From: Xestospongia bergquistia
Lineage: Eukaryota > Porifera > Demospongiae > Haplosclerida > Petrosiidae
Direction: 5' to 3'
Assembly (NCBI GenBank): GCA_963965975.1
Contig: OZ014424.1
Span: 1,488,001 to 1,552,000, forward strand
DNA length: 64,000 bases
The position numbers and the translations under genes were made by a program. The notes under the pieces were generated by a model. That model worked only from the letters and a program-made list of their open reading frames with translations, did no database searches and had not been told where the DNA came from. Within the stretch, counting starts at the first letter, position 1, and each line of letters begins with the position of its first letter. Positions 11,045-21,879 of this stretch are shown one piece after another.

Positions 11045-11621
11045 AACATTACATTTGAAGGATTTGAAGAAGTTTTGGCTGAAGTAGGAGTAGAACTTAT
11101 CAAAAAAGTAGATGGTTGGGATGGGGAGGAGGATATGGAGATTATGGACTCGTCAACTTGGGCAGGGTCTGACCGAGACTACATTTATGATGAGGTGGGT
11201 GTGGCTTTAACTAATAATTATAAGTTGTTAATACTGGCATTTGTTAATAATACCAGTTTACTAATATAATGTACATCTTTAAAGACATGCGTACATGTGG
11301 TATGAATGTTCTGGTATGTGTCCTATGGTATATAGTATGGGTATATGAGTATCAGTATGAGTTTGAGTCTGTGATATAGTGTGTATATATATTTCATAGT
11401 CATTTATTTCTGTAGTTATTGGAACGAATTTTTAATATTATGCGTCAGAAGAACTCTAATATGGTGAATCGTAAAACTAAACTAGTTATGAAACCTCCTC
11501 AAGTAATAAGAGTAGGAGCTCAAAGAACATCATTTGCTAACTTTACAGAAATCTGTAAACTGTAAGTTAAAATTTAAGACATTTTGTCATCTTTTACTAT
11601 TCTCCACCTTAAGAACTTGAG

Positions 11622-11654
<33 letters not shown>

Positions 11655-12394
11655 CCACAAACACCCACACACACAGATTACACAGACAACCCAAACATTT
11701 ATTAGCTTTCTTACTTGCTGAATTGGGTACAAATGGTTCAATTGATGGTAATAATCAACTCATAATTAAAGGACGCTTCCAACAAAAACAAATTGAGACT
11801 GTACTAAGAAGATATATCAGTAAGTGTATAGTTCATATCATTATAGTTAACTTAGTACAAATGTATTAAAGCAATAGTTAGATTTACATTGTACATAGAT
11901 CATAGCTCAGATCATATTGATGTTGTGTATGTTCTGATATGGTGATGATTTCTCTCATCCTTGTGGTACTTATGATGTTATTATGAACTAAATAGTCACT
12001 AGGAACTCATACAATTGCTTAATGAGCTACAAATATAACTTCCTGTATTATAATAACATGTACACAAAGCTTCCATAATCGGATTTATAATCAAAGTAGT
12101 AGTTGGCCAGGGACACCCCCATAATTAGGAGCTTCTCACAAAAGTTAGTTACTTGGTAATCAAATGTAGTAATTGGCCAGGGAACACCCCTATAATTAGG
12201 AAGCTTCACAAAAGTTATTTATAAATTACTTTGTTTCTCTTACAGAGGAGTATGTGACATGTCATACTTGTCGGTCACCTGATACTAACTTACAACGTGA
12301 AAATCGTCTTTTCTTTCTACAATGTGGTACTTGTGGTAGTCGATGTTCAGTAGAAAATGTCAAATCAGGTTTCCAAGCTGTTACAAACAGGTGA
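11045..12394 (+). CDS. EIF2S2: Translation initiation factor eIF2 subunit beta, C-terminal exons only
   Basis: Four exons keep phase: 11045-11194, 11416-11561, 11677-11819, 12246-12394. They give about 195 residues typical of eIF2-beta: the linker with [14 protein letters not shown], the eIF2-gamma-contacting helix, [48 protein letters not shown], and the C-terminal zinc ribbon CHTC...CGTC. eIF2-beta is part of the heterotrimer that brings initiator tRNA to the ribosome. The N-terminal lysine blocks and any start codon are absent: the first exon begins after a TTAG acceptor, and only a Harbinger remnant and repeats lie upstream. The C-terminus is also short (ends VTNR). No stop lies inside the exons. 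This is either a truncated duplicate or a gene whose 5' exons lie left of the repeats, beyond the transposon. Confidence 0.85.
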
Positions 12395-13690
12395 TCAAGA
12401 CAGCAACAATAAAGTAGTTTATTTAATTTAGTAAATATCACTAAATATAATATGCAAGTAAATACTTCAATGTCTTCATTGATTTTATATTATCTGCTCT
12501 TTTATTATATAGTACTCTATTAGTAAGCTTTGTGTCAACTAAAATTCTTCTTTTCAAAAGTTTAAAACTGAGCCTGTTTTATAGGCAAAGGGAAATATAG
12601 AAGTCCACGTGATAAAAGATTGAATATTGAATATAATGATGGTTAAATGTTTGTTATTTCTTGGGAGAAAAGGGAGCGAAACTAGTTAGTGTGTGTCACA
12701 TCATTCACTCCAGCATGACATACGTCACTTTACAATCATAAATTTTTTCTTTTAAATCTGAATCTCCACTCTACATTTCTATGTCAATGTTATCATCACT
12801 AATCTAATGGAAACAGGAATACTTAGTCTTTGAAATGTTAATTTAACCAGGTAGGTGCCTATATAGAGATGGCATAATACTTGTCTTTTATTGTTTTGTC
12901 TATGCCATGATAACTTTAAGAGTAGAAGTCTTATAATGATTGTTTTTAAACATAAAGGTATGTTTTTATGTAAAGTAATTATTTTAGAAGTCTTTCGAGA
13001 GGTTTTTAACATCGAATGTAGTGATTTGCATAGGGTTTAGAAGTATCCTCTGTAAGAGACGACATTTTATAATTATAATCATAATTTGTTTATTAAAAAA
13101 AACGGAGGTCGTCAACGGAAATTTGTAGGGCCAGTATTCTATTCTAATACGAGGTCTGTTTTAAGTAGTATTGTTCTGCATTCTTCGTCGGTAAAAAACC
13201 TTTGTTCCTGTTTCGTAAGGGGATCAGATTTGTTTGTCTTCTAGCAATCAAGAAACAGGTATCCTTACAGTACATTACCACTTGTATTAATGCCTTGGTC
13301 ATATACATATATACACAAATCATTCTTCACTTTCTGATACATGCATAAACAGCATAATAGTTAGCATTGTTAGGTGTTATAAAATTATAATAATGCTCTG
13401 TTGCATAGTATATTCTTAGTACACTCATTCAACCTGTAATAATATAGAAGCACATTGCAAATGTACTTGACTATAAATAACAAACAAGTAAATCAAAAAT
13501 TCTAAAGAATTCATTAAATGTAGGAATTAATGGTTGTACATAATCTCAAACAATACAAAGTGAGAATAGCAGAATGGACATCCCTATACCATAGAAGTAC
13601 CTGAACACATTTTTCTATTATTGAAAGCTATGTTTTAATGCATTACAAGTACATACTTATAACAAAATCTTCACATTCTCTCTATATAAC
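12395..13690. other. Intergenic, no gene seen
   Basis: Bases 12420-12650 match 4940-5150 (eIF2-beta 3' flank followed by zinc-finger gene flank), so they are a second copy of the same duplicated junction. The rest is AT-rich with no convincing frame. Confidence 0.5.
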
Positions 13691-14257
13691 TGAACAGACT
13701 CAGCAAAAAACACAAGGTTAAAACTACCCACAATGGTTGTATCAACTACAATACAAATTGGTTATATTAACCTACATGTAATTGAAGTGACACTCCCCGG
13801 GTAACTTTAACTAAAATGGGTTAATGTAACTAAGTTGGTTGAAGCTACCATGTTGACTGACTGTTACTATAACTAGTTTAACACCAGAATAACAATGTAA
13901 TCTAGTTATTAAACAAATTGGTAAAAGGGAGAAAAAGCAATATTAGTTTACATAACATAGTGTTTTAGATAAATATAAGTCAAATCATCTGTTAGTTTAT
14001 ATAAATATGACCATGATTAACATTGTAATTAAATAAATCAGATATTAATGACTGGTGTGAAGAAACAGAAATGACATAGGTATAATAATGTACTTAAAAT
14101 AGAATTTTGTCATTTCAACCCTTAATTGTCCTCAATACCAGAATCTCATCAAGTTGATGTAGCCCAATATTGAGTTACCATAAAGTCAAAAACTGGTGTA
14201 ACTTAATATGTGAAAAGCCAACTAGAAGCCAAAAGTAGTCTTTGTAGTTTATATCCA

Positions 14258-14991
14258 ATAACTGAAATTATGACGGAGAGTTGGATACTGTTTCAACCTA
14301 ACTAACTAGGTTTTAATTACGTTGAAATAGTATCTGCTTATAGCTTCAATTGAAGCCATGATTCGACTACTATAGCAAAGTGGGTGTAAAAGCAATGTGG
14401 TTGTAGATGCAACTAGTTCGCTTCATGCTTATTAAGTTACACTTGTATTGCCCTTTGTAGCAACTTTGAATTGGGCTTACATCATATTGATGTAACTATA
14501 GTTAAAATGACAACATGCTTTTTTTTCAGTGTGGCTATCAAAATAAAGTACATTACATGATGAAACCAAACAAAGAAGCATGTCGCCATCAATGATTTAT
14601 ATTAACAATATTAGTTATAACAACCTATTTTGTTAGTTATGATAACCACAACATGTGTTAGAATCAAACCTACTAAGTGTTACAGTAACCACAGTGCACG
14701 AAGTTAAAGTAACAGCAATTGTTACCTCAACTACTTATACCAGATGTTACTTTAATAAGTGTGGGTTATAATCACCAATACATTTGACAGTTGTTTTAAC
14801 TATAATTTTCATTGGGTTATTTTAACCAAAGACATGGGTTACCTGAGTTGCTGGTGTTTTGACCCAAAAGTTTGGGTACTTTCTACCCATCACTTTTTAC
14901 TGTGTAATCACGGCTTCAATTAAAGTTATAAGTAGATCCTAATTTAGTTAAGTTGAAATAGTATCTACCTCTCCCTCATAATTTCAGTTAT
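14258..14991. repeat. Fold-back repeat with ~80-100 bp inverted arms
   Basis: Left arm 14258-14357 (ATAACTGAAATTATGACGG ... TTCAATTGAAGCC) and right arm 14912-14991 (GGCTTCAATTAAAG ... ATAATTTCAGTTAT) are imperfect inverted copies. The interior and flank (13700-14900) are rich in short GTTACTTTAACT-like motifs on both strands, so the true element may be larger. No transposase; probably a MITE-like element. Confidence 0.6.
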
Positions 14992-15089
14992 TTCATGCAC
15001 TGTAAAAATTAATATCTCATTTTAACAACTAATTTGTAGTTTACATGGGTGGATTACTATGTAATGTAGAATTTATATGAATTACTCAT

Positions 15090-15125
15090 TGCATAATTTG
15101 TTGGTATGTACCAACAAATTATGCA
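15090..15125. repeat. 36-bp perfect palindrome
   Basis: TGCATAATTTGTTGGTA, then TG, then its exact reverse complement. It lies about 20 bp before the point where the broken 213-aa gene copy starts. Confidence 0.85.
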
Positions 15126-15145
15126 TCTCCTTAATTATTTCACAC

Positions 15146-15690
15146 GACAGGACTAATTTTGAACGTATCTTTCGATATAAGCTTGCTGAGAAGCAACAAG
15201 GATGTTCAGTTGAGGATCTTAAAATATATCACTAGAGGTTGGACTGGAACACGCTGGAACACCAAGCACAAACAAGATTTTGTTTACAGTTGCAAGTGAT
15301 GAATGGGCTATAGGCATTCAGCTACAGGATTTAAGTGAATATACTACTTCGGGACCATATATTGGTTATGAAGGAAAACCTGGTCGTGTATTGAGTCAAC
15401 ATGGACCAACTTTGGATAAAGAATTAGCTACGTACTCGTATTCATATTGGCCAAGATACTTTCGTATGCCATTCAAACTTCTTGAAAAAGTAGCAGTTTG
15501 CCGAACCCCAACTGATTATGGTCACCTGTTGACTGTGGTGTACGATAAACACAATCCTGTTGTTGATGTAACTAAAAGTGCTTTGTACCTTGATGTGTAC
15601 CGCTTTAATGATTCTGATAATTACACTATCAACTACATTAAAGCCACTGTTACTATCCACATAAATCCTTTAAAAAATATTGGAATTTAA
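15146..15690 (+). pseudogene. Third copy of the 213-aa gene, 5'-truncated and frameshifted
   Basis: Similarity to the intact copies begins at ACAGGACTAATTTTGAACG, corresponding to about residue 41, so the start and first forty codons are gone. Indels between 15185 and 15280 break the frame. From 15280 the frame is open again (FTVASDEWAIGIQL ... LYLDVYRFND) with a small insertion (YSYS). The normal stop has been lost, giving a short extended tail (HINPLKNIGI). More diverged from copies A and B than they are from each other. Confidence 0.85.
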
Positions 15691-15836
15691 GGAACTGGAC
15701 ATTATAACAGTAATTTTTTAGTGAAAACGTTTTGCATATTTATTAGATAGGACTAACAATTTTTTAATGATTTGTTTAAAAAATAGATTTTATTAACAAA
15801 AATTTAAATAAATATACTCAGTGCAATTATTGCATA

Positions 15837-16440
15837 TGATTTATATTCTGTGAAATGGGAATAAAGTTTAGTTTAAGTTTTTGTGATAGTGATATTTTGA
15901 TTCAATGTTTTTCACAGGAAATGGCATATTTGGTGATGTCTCATTCATATAATGTATATGTTGGTTATGTAATAATTGAAACAATTAAGACATCATTGAG
16001 CCCAATTATAAAAGTTTACTCATAACCCACACAACATGAGACTTGAGTTACTGCTGTGATGAGTTATGTGTAGAGATATAGACCCCTCACCACTAGCTAC
16101 ATTGGATTTTTGCACAAGTCTATGACTGCATTTTAAGAAAATCTAGAGTAAAATTTAAAAAGGTTTACTCAATAACTTTGAAGTTTTATAACTCATAACT
16201 AAACTCACAAGAATCAACACTGTTAATTTTGTCAATACCTATATACAAAGAAGGGCAGTTTGCCGAAAATAGTGATTGAATTTGTGATGAAATTGGGCTA
16301 TGAATGCTTCTTTATATATAGTTTTTACTACCGTAGGGAATGTCATGTCAAAGTACGTCCCTTTGTATATATAATACTGCAGTAACTCTTAATATAAAAG
16401 TAGCGTTACTTCACTTATTATAATTATAGTGAACTAGGAT
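15837..16440 (+). repeat. 3' cassette and duplicated flank, copy 4
   Basis: 15837-16110 matches the cassette at 2205-2515, with small deletions that break the 60-codon frame. 16155-16430 matches 4065-4330. Confidence 0.6.
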
Positions 16441-16593
16441 TATAACTGACCCTGCTTTATAGGCATAGGGAAAGAAATAAAAATGTCCACATGATAAATG
16501 ATTGAATATTGTTGATATAAGTTGAATCATTATTCACTCTTGGGACAAAAGCTCACAAAATTAGCTGGGATATGATAAATGATCATATTGACT

Positions 16594-17535
16594 TTACTCT
16601 TTACAAATATAAGGTTTCTTCCAAGTATGAATACTAACATGTGCAGTTAGAGCACTAGAACGAGCAAAGCGTTTTCCACAGTCCTTACAAATATAAGGTT
16701 TGTCTTTAGTGTGAATACAATAATGCTTTGCTAAGTTTTGAGAACAAGTAAAGCTTTTTTCACAGTTCTTGCAAATGAATGTTTTATTGATGTAATGAGT
16801 ACGATTATGCTTGGTAAGAAGATACGATTCAGTAAAACCTTTCCCACAGTCCTTATAACCACAAACAAAAGTTTTTTGTCCAGTATGGGTACGGTAATGC
16901 ACAGTTAGTTTTTTACTAAAAGCAAACCTTTTTCCACAGTCTTTACAAACATAAGGTTTCTTTCCATTGTGGATACGAGCATGACTTTTCAAACTAGACA
17001 ACCGAGAAAAACTTTTCTCACAATCCTTATAACCACAAACATATGTCTTTTCTTCATTATTGTTATGATAATGATGAGTTAAACTTTTTCTGCTGTCTTT
17101 ATAAACACATGTCTTGTTAGTAGCAATACAGGTATTAGCATCTCGAACAGGTTGATGAACTCGACCAGATACTCGACTAGCACTAGATTTTTTGACTTGA
17201 TGACATACATGGTAATCCTTAGAATTGGACTGCAAAAAAGGATGAATACTTGCTACCTGGACTTGATGACGCACACGACAATGTGTATTAAGATTAGCTT
17301 CTAGATTAAATGTACAAGTACAATTTGGACAGTGGTAGGGTTTATCACCAGTGTGATGAGAACGGATATGATAAGCCAAAATGTCATGATCAGTACCAAT
17401 CACGTGATGACACAGAGGACAGTCAAAAATACCTTGTTTTGAGGAACAGTGGTTGATGAGGAGATGAGCAGTTAATAAAGTTGAGTTAGGACATGTCTTC
17501 TTACAACCACTTACAAGACAACAGAGATCAGTCAT
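16594..17535 (-). CDS. C2H2 zinc-finger protein, 313 aa
   Basis: Single-exon frame on the minus strand from the ATG at 17535 to the stop at 16594. Three N-terminal finger-like units (CLVSGCKKTCPNS..., CPLCHHVIGTDHDILAYH, CPNCTCTFNLEANLNTH) are followed by a linker and five tandem classical fingers (CGYKDCEKSFSRLSSLKSH, CKDCGKRFAFSKKLTVH, CGYKDCGKGFTESYLLTKH, CKNCEKSFTCSQNLAKH, CKDCGKRFARSSALTAH). The linkers resemble the usual TGEKPY type (IHNGKKPY, THTGQKTF, IHTKDKPY). The architecture suggests a nuclear sequence-specific DNA-binding protein; the target is unknown. Its ATG is only 84 bp from the divergent secreted-protein gene at 17620, so the two probably share a promoter. A dead partial copy lies at 19852-20246. 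Confidence 0.85.
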   Translation of the reverse strand: MTDLCCLVSGCKKTCPNSTLLTAHLLINHCSSKQGIFDCPLCHHVIGTDHDILAYHIRSHHTGDKPYHCPNCTCTFNLEANLNTHCRVRHQVQVASIHPFLQSNSKDYHVCHQVKKSSASRVSGRVHQPVRDANTCIATNKTCVYKDSRKSLTHHYHNNNEEKTYVCGYKDCEKSFSRLSSLKSHARIHNGKKPYVCKDCGKRFAFSKKLTVHYRTHTGQKTFVCGYKDCGKGFTESYLLTKHNRTHYINKTFICKNCEKSFTCSQNLAKHYCIHTKDKPYICKDCGKRFARSSALTAHVSIHTWKKPYICKE

Positions 17536-17619
17536 AGCGAGCACGTTGTCAGGACTGTGTAATGGTGGGAGGAGTCCAGGCTTATAGCTCGCTAAGCAGT
17601 GTTGAGCCCCACCCTCACG

Positions 17620-18657
17620 ATGTATACATTTTGGATATTCTTGTCTGCTATTGCTTGTTCATATAGCAGACCATTACTTCTTACATTTGTGGTCCCTTCA
17701 ACTATACCAGCCTCTCCAGGACCTCAAGATGTTATTGCTATTGACCCGTCAACAGGCAATGCAACCAAGCTTAATTATCACTTACCAACAGGAGATTCAC
17801 TTTGTGCTAGGATCGACCAAAAACGAGGCCTTATATATGTATTATATGGAACTACAAACTTTGTTAAGTATCGAATGAGTGATGGGCATGTGGTCGATAC
17901 CTACAACATCAGTTATAGTATAATTTCAACAGAATTTGTTGCCTGGGATTATGATCCTGATCTAAATTTGTTGTATGGTACATGTTTAAAACCTGATAAT
18001 GTATCCATATCTTGGAATTATGCATGGTGTTATGTTGTCTTTGATGACAATGGTGTGGGAAAACTCCATTATGAAAGTTTTGTTTCAGTTGATTCTGAAC
18101 CACCTAATTGTGGATTTTGCACCAAAATACACATGAACAGGAACACATTAACTACTGGAGAGTATTGGTATACTCTGAGTCATTCCATTATAGTAAAAAA
18201 TGTGAGTTCACCAAATGGAAGTCCATGGAATACATTGTGGACTGTGGAAGATAATGTCAATTTTGATGCATTACTATTTGCTGCGTTGGTAACTGGAAAA
18301 GTAAATGAATATGTTATTGTGGTTCATTGTTCATCAGAAAACCAAGGAGATAACTCATTTGTTGTTGCTAAACTCACTTCGGATGGCCAGGAGACAATTC
18401 TGGCTAAGTTACCGGGCTATTTGTTTTCTCAGGCTATAGGTGCAGTTCCTTATGCCTTTGATTCTGAGTCACAGATGCTGTACATATTAATGCAATCAAC
18501 AGGTATGTTTATATATACATTAGAAGACACTCTTGTTAAAGTCAACCTTTCTCTACCTCCTGAGAGTGCTGTAGAGACAGTAAAAGTGCCTTTTGATTCA
18601 CTTGGATACGACCCAGAAAACTACTTTGTGTATGAAACTCACTTTGTGGACATGTGA
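17620..18657 (+). CDS. Secreted 345-aa protein of unknown family, copy 1
   Basis: I choose the ATG at 17620 because it opens directly into a signal peptide (MYTFWIFLSAIACSYSRP, likely cleaved near SYS/RP); no ATG precedes it in frame. The mature part has repeated strands with D-P-x-x-N/D-L/Y turns (IDPSTGNATKL, WDYDPDLNLLYGTC, FDSESQMLYILM, LGYDPENYFVYETH), suggestive of a beta-propeller; that is inference from pattern only. Several N-x-S/T glycosylation sites and six or more cysteines fit an extracellular protein. Paired head-to-head with the zinc-finger gene. A close paralog is at 20332-21366. Confidence 0.75.
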   Translation: MYTFWIFLSAIACSYSRPLLLTFVVPSTIPASPGPQDVIAIDPSTGNATKLNYHLPTGDSLCARIDQKRGLIYVLYGTTNFVKYRMSDGHVVDTYNISYSIISTEFVAWDYDPDLNLLYGTCLKPDNVSISWNYAWCYVVFDDNGVGKLHYESFVSVDSEPPNCGFCTKIHMNRNTLTTGEYWYTLSHSIIVKNVSSPNGSPWNTLWTVEDNVNFDALLFAALVTGKVNEYVIVVHCSSENQGDNSFVVAKLTSDGQETILAKLPGYLFSQAIGAVPYAFDSESQMLYILMQSTGMFIYTLEDTLVKVNLSLPPESAVETVKVPFDSLGYDPENYFVYETHFVDM

Positions 18658-19259
18658 CTATCAGTACTAGTATACTGCTGAAATAAACATATATACAGTT
18701 GAATGTATATTGTAGTTAGATACATGCTGCTATAATTGTATGCAATAGTACATACAATATGCTTCTTTTACATTTCCTATAAATATTTATGAATTAAGAA
18801 AATTGTTTTAAGACTGAAATCATGCTTCATGTATATACTATAGACACTCATGTTCACTTTAATGCTTAAGATAGCCAGTCAATTGTATATAAACATGGAA
18901 TTAATGGATATTGCATGCATTCATGAATGAATGATGCATTTGTGTTCACAGTGGCAGATAATAATTCTAAAGGATTTGCACTGAATGTTGTTGTTGTATA
19001 CATGTTGATCCATCTATAGACTTTATTGTGGAAATGTAACAAAAAGAACATCCTGCATATTTGAATGTGATTTAATGTTAACATAGACACAAGGAAGTGT
19101 TGTTTGCAGTGCTCTTAAGCTCGAGCATGCGTAATACAGAACACACTTTGATTCCATAATTATTATAATTATATAAGCAAGTAGGAGGGATGTATTGGCC
19201 CAGGAAGAGGTGCATATCTAGACGAGAAAAATAATTACAGGGATTACGGTATATTGTGA
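18658..19259. other. Intergenic 3' flank
   Basis: No gene seen. The sequence matches 21367-21879 in the second unit of the tandem duplication with small indels. Two in-register motifs, GCTCGAGCATGCGTAATACAG and GTATTGGCCCAGGA, are conserved in both copies just upstream of the first exon of the following gene and may mark its promoter. Confidence 0.5.
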
Positions 19260-19475
19260 ATGGAAGAACTTACCAGTGAAAATCAAGCAATGTGTGATCA
19301 GTCAAAAAGTGATCAAATATCTGAACTTACTGATCCTGTGGCTTTAGAGGCGATGTCTGATGCTGGACTCTTGCAAATTAAACTTAACAAATATACCTCA
19401 ATGAAAAGGCAAGAAAACTTTTTCTGCTTTATTATGTTGTTGATAAAATTTCGTTGTCCCTATTATTTTTTGTAA
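19260..19475 (+). pseudogene. Truncated first exon of the large gene at 21880-26739
   Basis: MEELTSENQAMCDQSKSDQI through YTSMKRQEN matches the first 47 or so residues of the intact gene. Then the sequence jumps to what is intron DNA in the intact copy (TTTTCTGCTTTATTATGTTG, compare 22236-22255). The rest of exon 1 and its splice donor are deleted, and no later exon follows before the second unit begins. Confidence 0.85.
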
Positions 19476-19641
19476 AAGTGACTTTTTGTTGAACAAATGC
19501 ATATATTATAATTATAATGGAATACAATGGTATAATATACCTTCTGCATTGAAATCATTTTTGTGACACAAGGTACTTTTTGTGACTAACTTTCAACTTT
19601 TATCATTACTAACCATTATATATTTATCTTGTTTCTGCATG

Positions 19642-19675
<34 letters not shown>

Positions 19676-19851
19676 GTAACAATTAGATTCAAACTTCAAA
19701 ATGACTGCTTTTTCAGTTTCAATTTTTTCTAATATGATTAAAGGTGTCCTTATGACAAACAAAAATGAAATGCACTAAAGTGCTTAACCTTGCTGCGGTC
19801 TTATCCATAGATATTTTTAGCCTCCTCAAGTGACGTATGTATATTTCATGT

Positions 19852-20246
19852 GAACAGGTTGATGAACTTCATCAGATACTGGACTAGCACTAGATTTTTT
19901 GACTTAATGACATACACAGTAATCCTTAGAATTGGACCTCAAAAGAAGGATGAGCACTGGCTACCTTGACTTGATGACATACACGACAATATGTATTAAG
20001 ATTAGCTTCTAGACTAAATGCACAACCACAATCCGGACAGTGATAGGGTTTGTCACCAGTGTGATGAGAATGGATATGATAAGCCAAAACGTCATGATCA
20101 GTACCAATCACGTGATGACACAGAGGACAGTCAAAAATACCTTGTTTTGAGGAATAGTGGTTGATGAGGAGATGAGCAGTTAATACAGTTGAGTTAGGAC
20201 ATGTCTTCTTACAACCACTTACAAGACAACAGAGATCAGCCGAACA
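19852..20246 (-). pseudogene. C2H2 zinc-finger gene, 5' half only, dead
   Basis: The minus-strand sequence matches the first three finger units of the gene at 16594-17535 (VIGTDHDVLAYHIHSHH, CPDCGCAFSLEANLN). The start ATG is removed by a small deletion (compare 20238-20246 with 17531-17543), frameshifts separate the blocks, and all five C-terminal fingers are missing because the duplicated segment ends near 19852. Confidence 0.85.
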
Positions 20247-20331
20247 CGTTGTCAGGACTGTTTATATACAGTAATGATGGGAGGAGTCTAGGCTTATAAC
20301 TCGCTAAGCAGTATTGAGCCCCACCCTCACG

Positions 20332-21366
20332 ATGTATACCTTTTGGATATTCTTGTCTTCTATAGCTTGTTCATATAGCAGACCATTACTTCTTACATTT
20401 GTGGTCCCTTCAACTATACCAGCCTCTCCAGGACCTCAAGATGTTATTGCTATTGACCCGTCAACAGGCAATGCAACAAAGCTTAATTATCACTTACCAA
20501 CAGGAGATTCACTTTGTGCTAGGATCGACCAAAAACGAGGCCTTATATATGTATTATATGGAACTACAAACTTTGTTAAGTATCGAATGAGTGATGGACA
20601 TGTGGTCGATACCTACAACATCAGTTATAGTATTTCAACATATTTTATTGCCTGGGATTATGATCCTGATCTTAATTTGTTGTATGGTACATGTTTAAAA
20701 CCTGATAATGTATCCATATCTTGGAACTATGCATGGTGTTATGTTGTCTTTGATGATAATGGTGTGGGAAAACTCCATTATGAAAGTTTTGTTTCAGGTG
20801 ATTCTGAACCACCTAAATGTGGATATTGCACCAAAATACACATGAACAGGAACACATTAACTACTGGAGAGTATTGGTATACTCTGAGTCATTCCATTAT
20901 AGTAAAAAATGTGAGTTCACCAAATGGAAGTCCATGGAATACATTGTGGACTGTGGAAGATAATGTCAACTTTGATGCATTAATATTTGCTGCTTTGGTA
21001 ACTGGAAAAGTAAATGAATATGTTATTGTGATTCATTGTCCATTAGAAAACCAAGGAGATAACTCATTTGTTGTTGCTAAACTCACTCCGGATGGCCAGG
21101 AGATAATTCTGGCTAAGTTACCGGGCTATTTGTCTTCACAGGCTATAGGTGCAGTTCCTTGGGCCTTTGATTCTGAGTCACAAATGCTGTACATATTAAT
21201 GCAATCAACAGATGCCACTGAGTATGCATTAGAAGACACTCTTGTTAAAGTCAACCTTTCTCTACCTCCTGAGAGTGCTGTAGAGACAGTAAAGGTGCCA
21301 TTTGATTCACTTGGATATGACCCAGAAAACTATACTGTGTATGAAACCCATTTTGTTGACATGTGA
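20332..21366 (+). CDS. Secreted 344-aa protein of unknown family, copy 2
   Basis: Paralog of 17620-18657, same signal peptide apart from one residue (FLSS for FLSA), frame fully open. Differences include a one-codon deletion (SISTYF for SIISTEF) and a changed patch near residue 300 (TDATEYALE for TGMFIYTLE). Cysteines and most glycosylation sites are kept. Start at the ATG of 20332, which leads directly into the signal peptide. It no longer has a working zinc-finger neighbour on its 5' side. Confidence 0.75.
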   Translation: MYTFWIFLSSIACSYSRPLLLTFVVPSTIPASPGPQDVIAIDPSTGNATKLNYHLPTGDSLCARIDQKRGLIYVLYGTTNFVKYRMSDGHVVDTYNISYSISTYFIAWDYDPDLNLLYGTCLKPDNVSISWNYAWCYVVFDDNGVGKLHYESFVSGDSEPPKCGYCTKIHMNRNTLTTGEYWYTLSHSIIVKNVSSPNGSPWNTLWTVEDNVNFDALIFAALVTGKVNEYVIVIHCPLENQGDNSFVVAKLTPDGQEIILAKLPGYLSSQAIGAVPWAFDSESQMLYILMQSTDATEYALEDTLVKVNLSLPPESAVETVKVPFDSLGYDPENYTVYETHFVDM

Positions 21367-21879
21367 CTATCAGTACTGCTGCAGTAAAATATATACAGCA
21401 TGGTTAAATACATGTGCTATAAGTGTATGTAACAATACATGCAATATGTTTCTTTTACATTTTCTATAAATATTTATGAAGAAAATTGTTTTAAGACTGA
21501 GATTATGCTTCATGCATATACTATAGACACTCATGTTCACTTAATGCTTAAGATAGCCAGTCAATTGTATATAAATCTGGAATTAATGGATATTGCATTG
21601 CATTCATGAATGAATGGTGTATTTGTACTCATAGCGGCAGATAATTCACGTTGATCTATCTAGACTTTATTGTGGAAATGTAACAAAAGAACATCCTGCA
21701 TACTTGAATATGATTTAATGTTAACATGGATACAAGGAATAGTTCTTTGCAGTGCTCTTAAGATCAGGAATTTTCTAGACAAGAAAACATCGAACTACGC
21801 CCTTTTGCTCGAGCATGCGTAATACAGAACGAGTAGGAGGGGTGTATTGGCCCAGGAGGAGGTGCATACTACTGGGCTT

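Noticed and set aside
11629-11655. CT dinucleotide run as a repeat of interest
   Set aside because: Ordinary microsatellite in an eIF2-beta intron. A similar TC run at 42798-42814 serves as the polypyrimidine tract of the last junctophilin exon.
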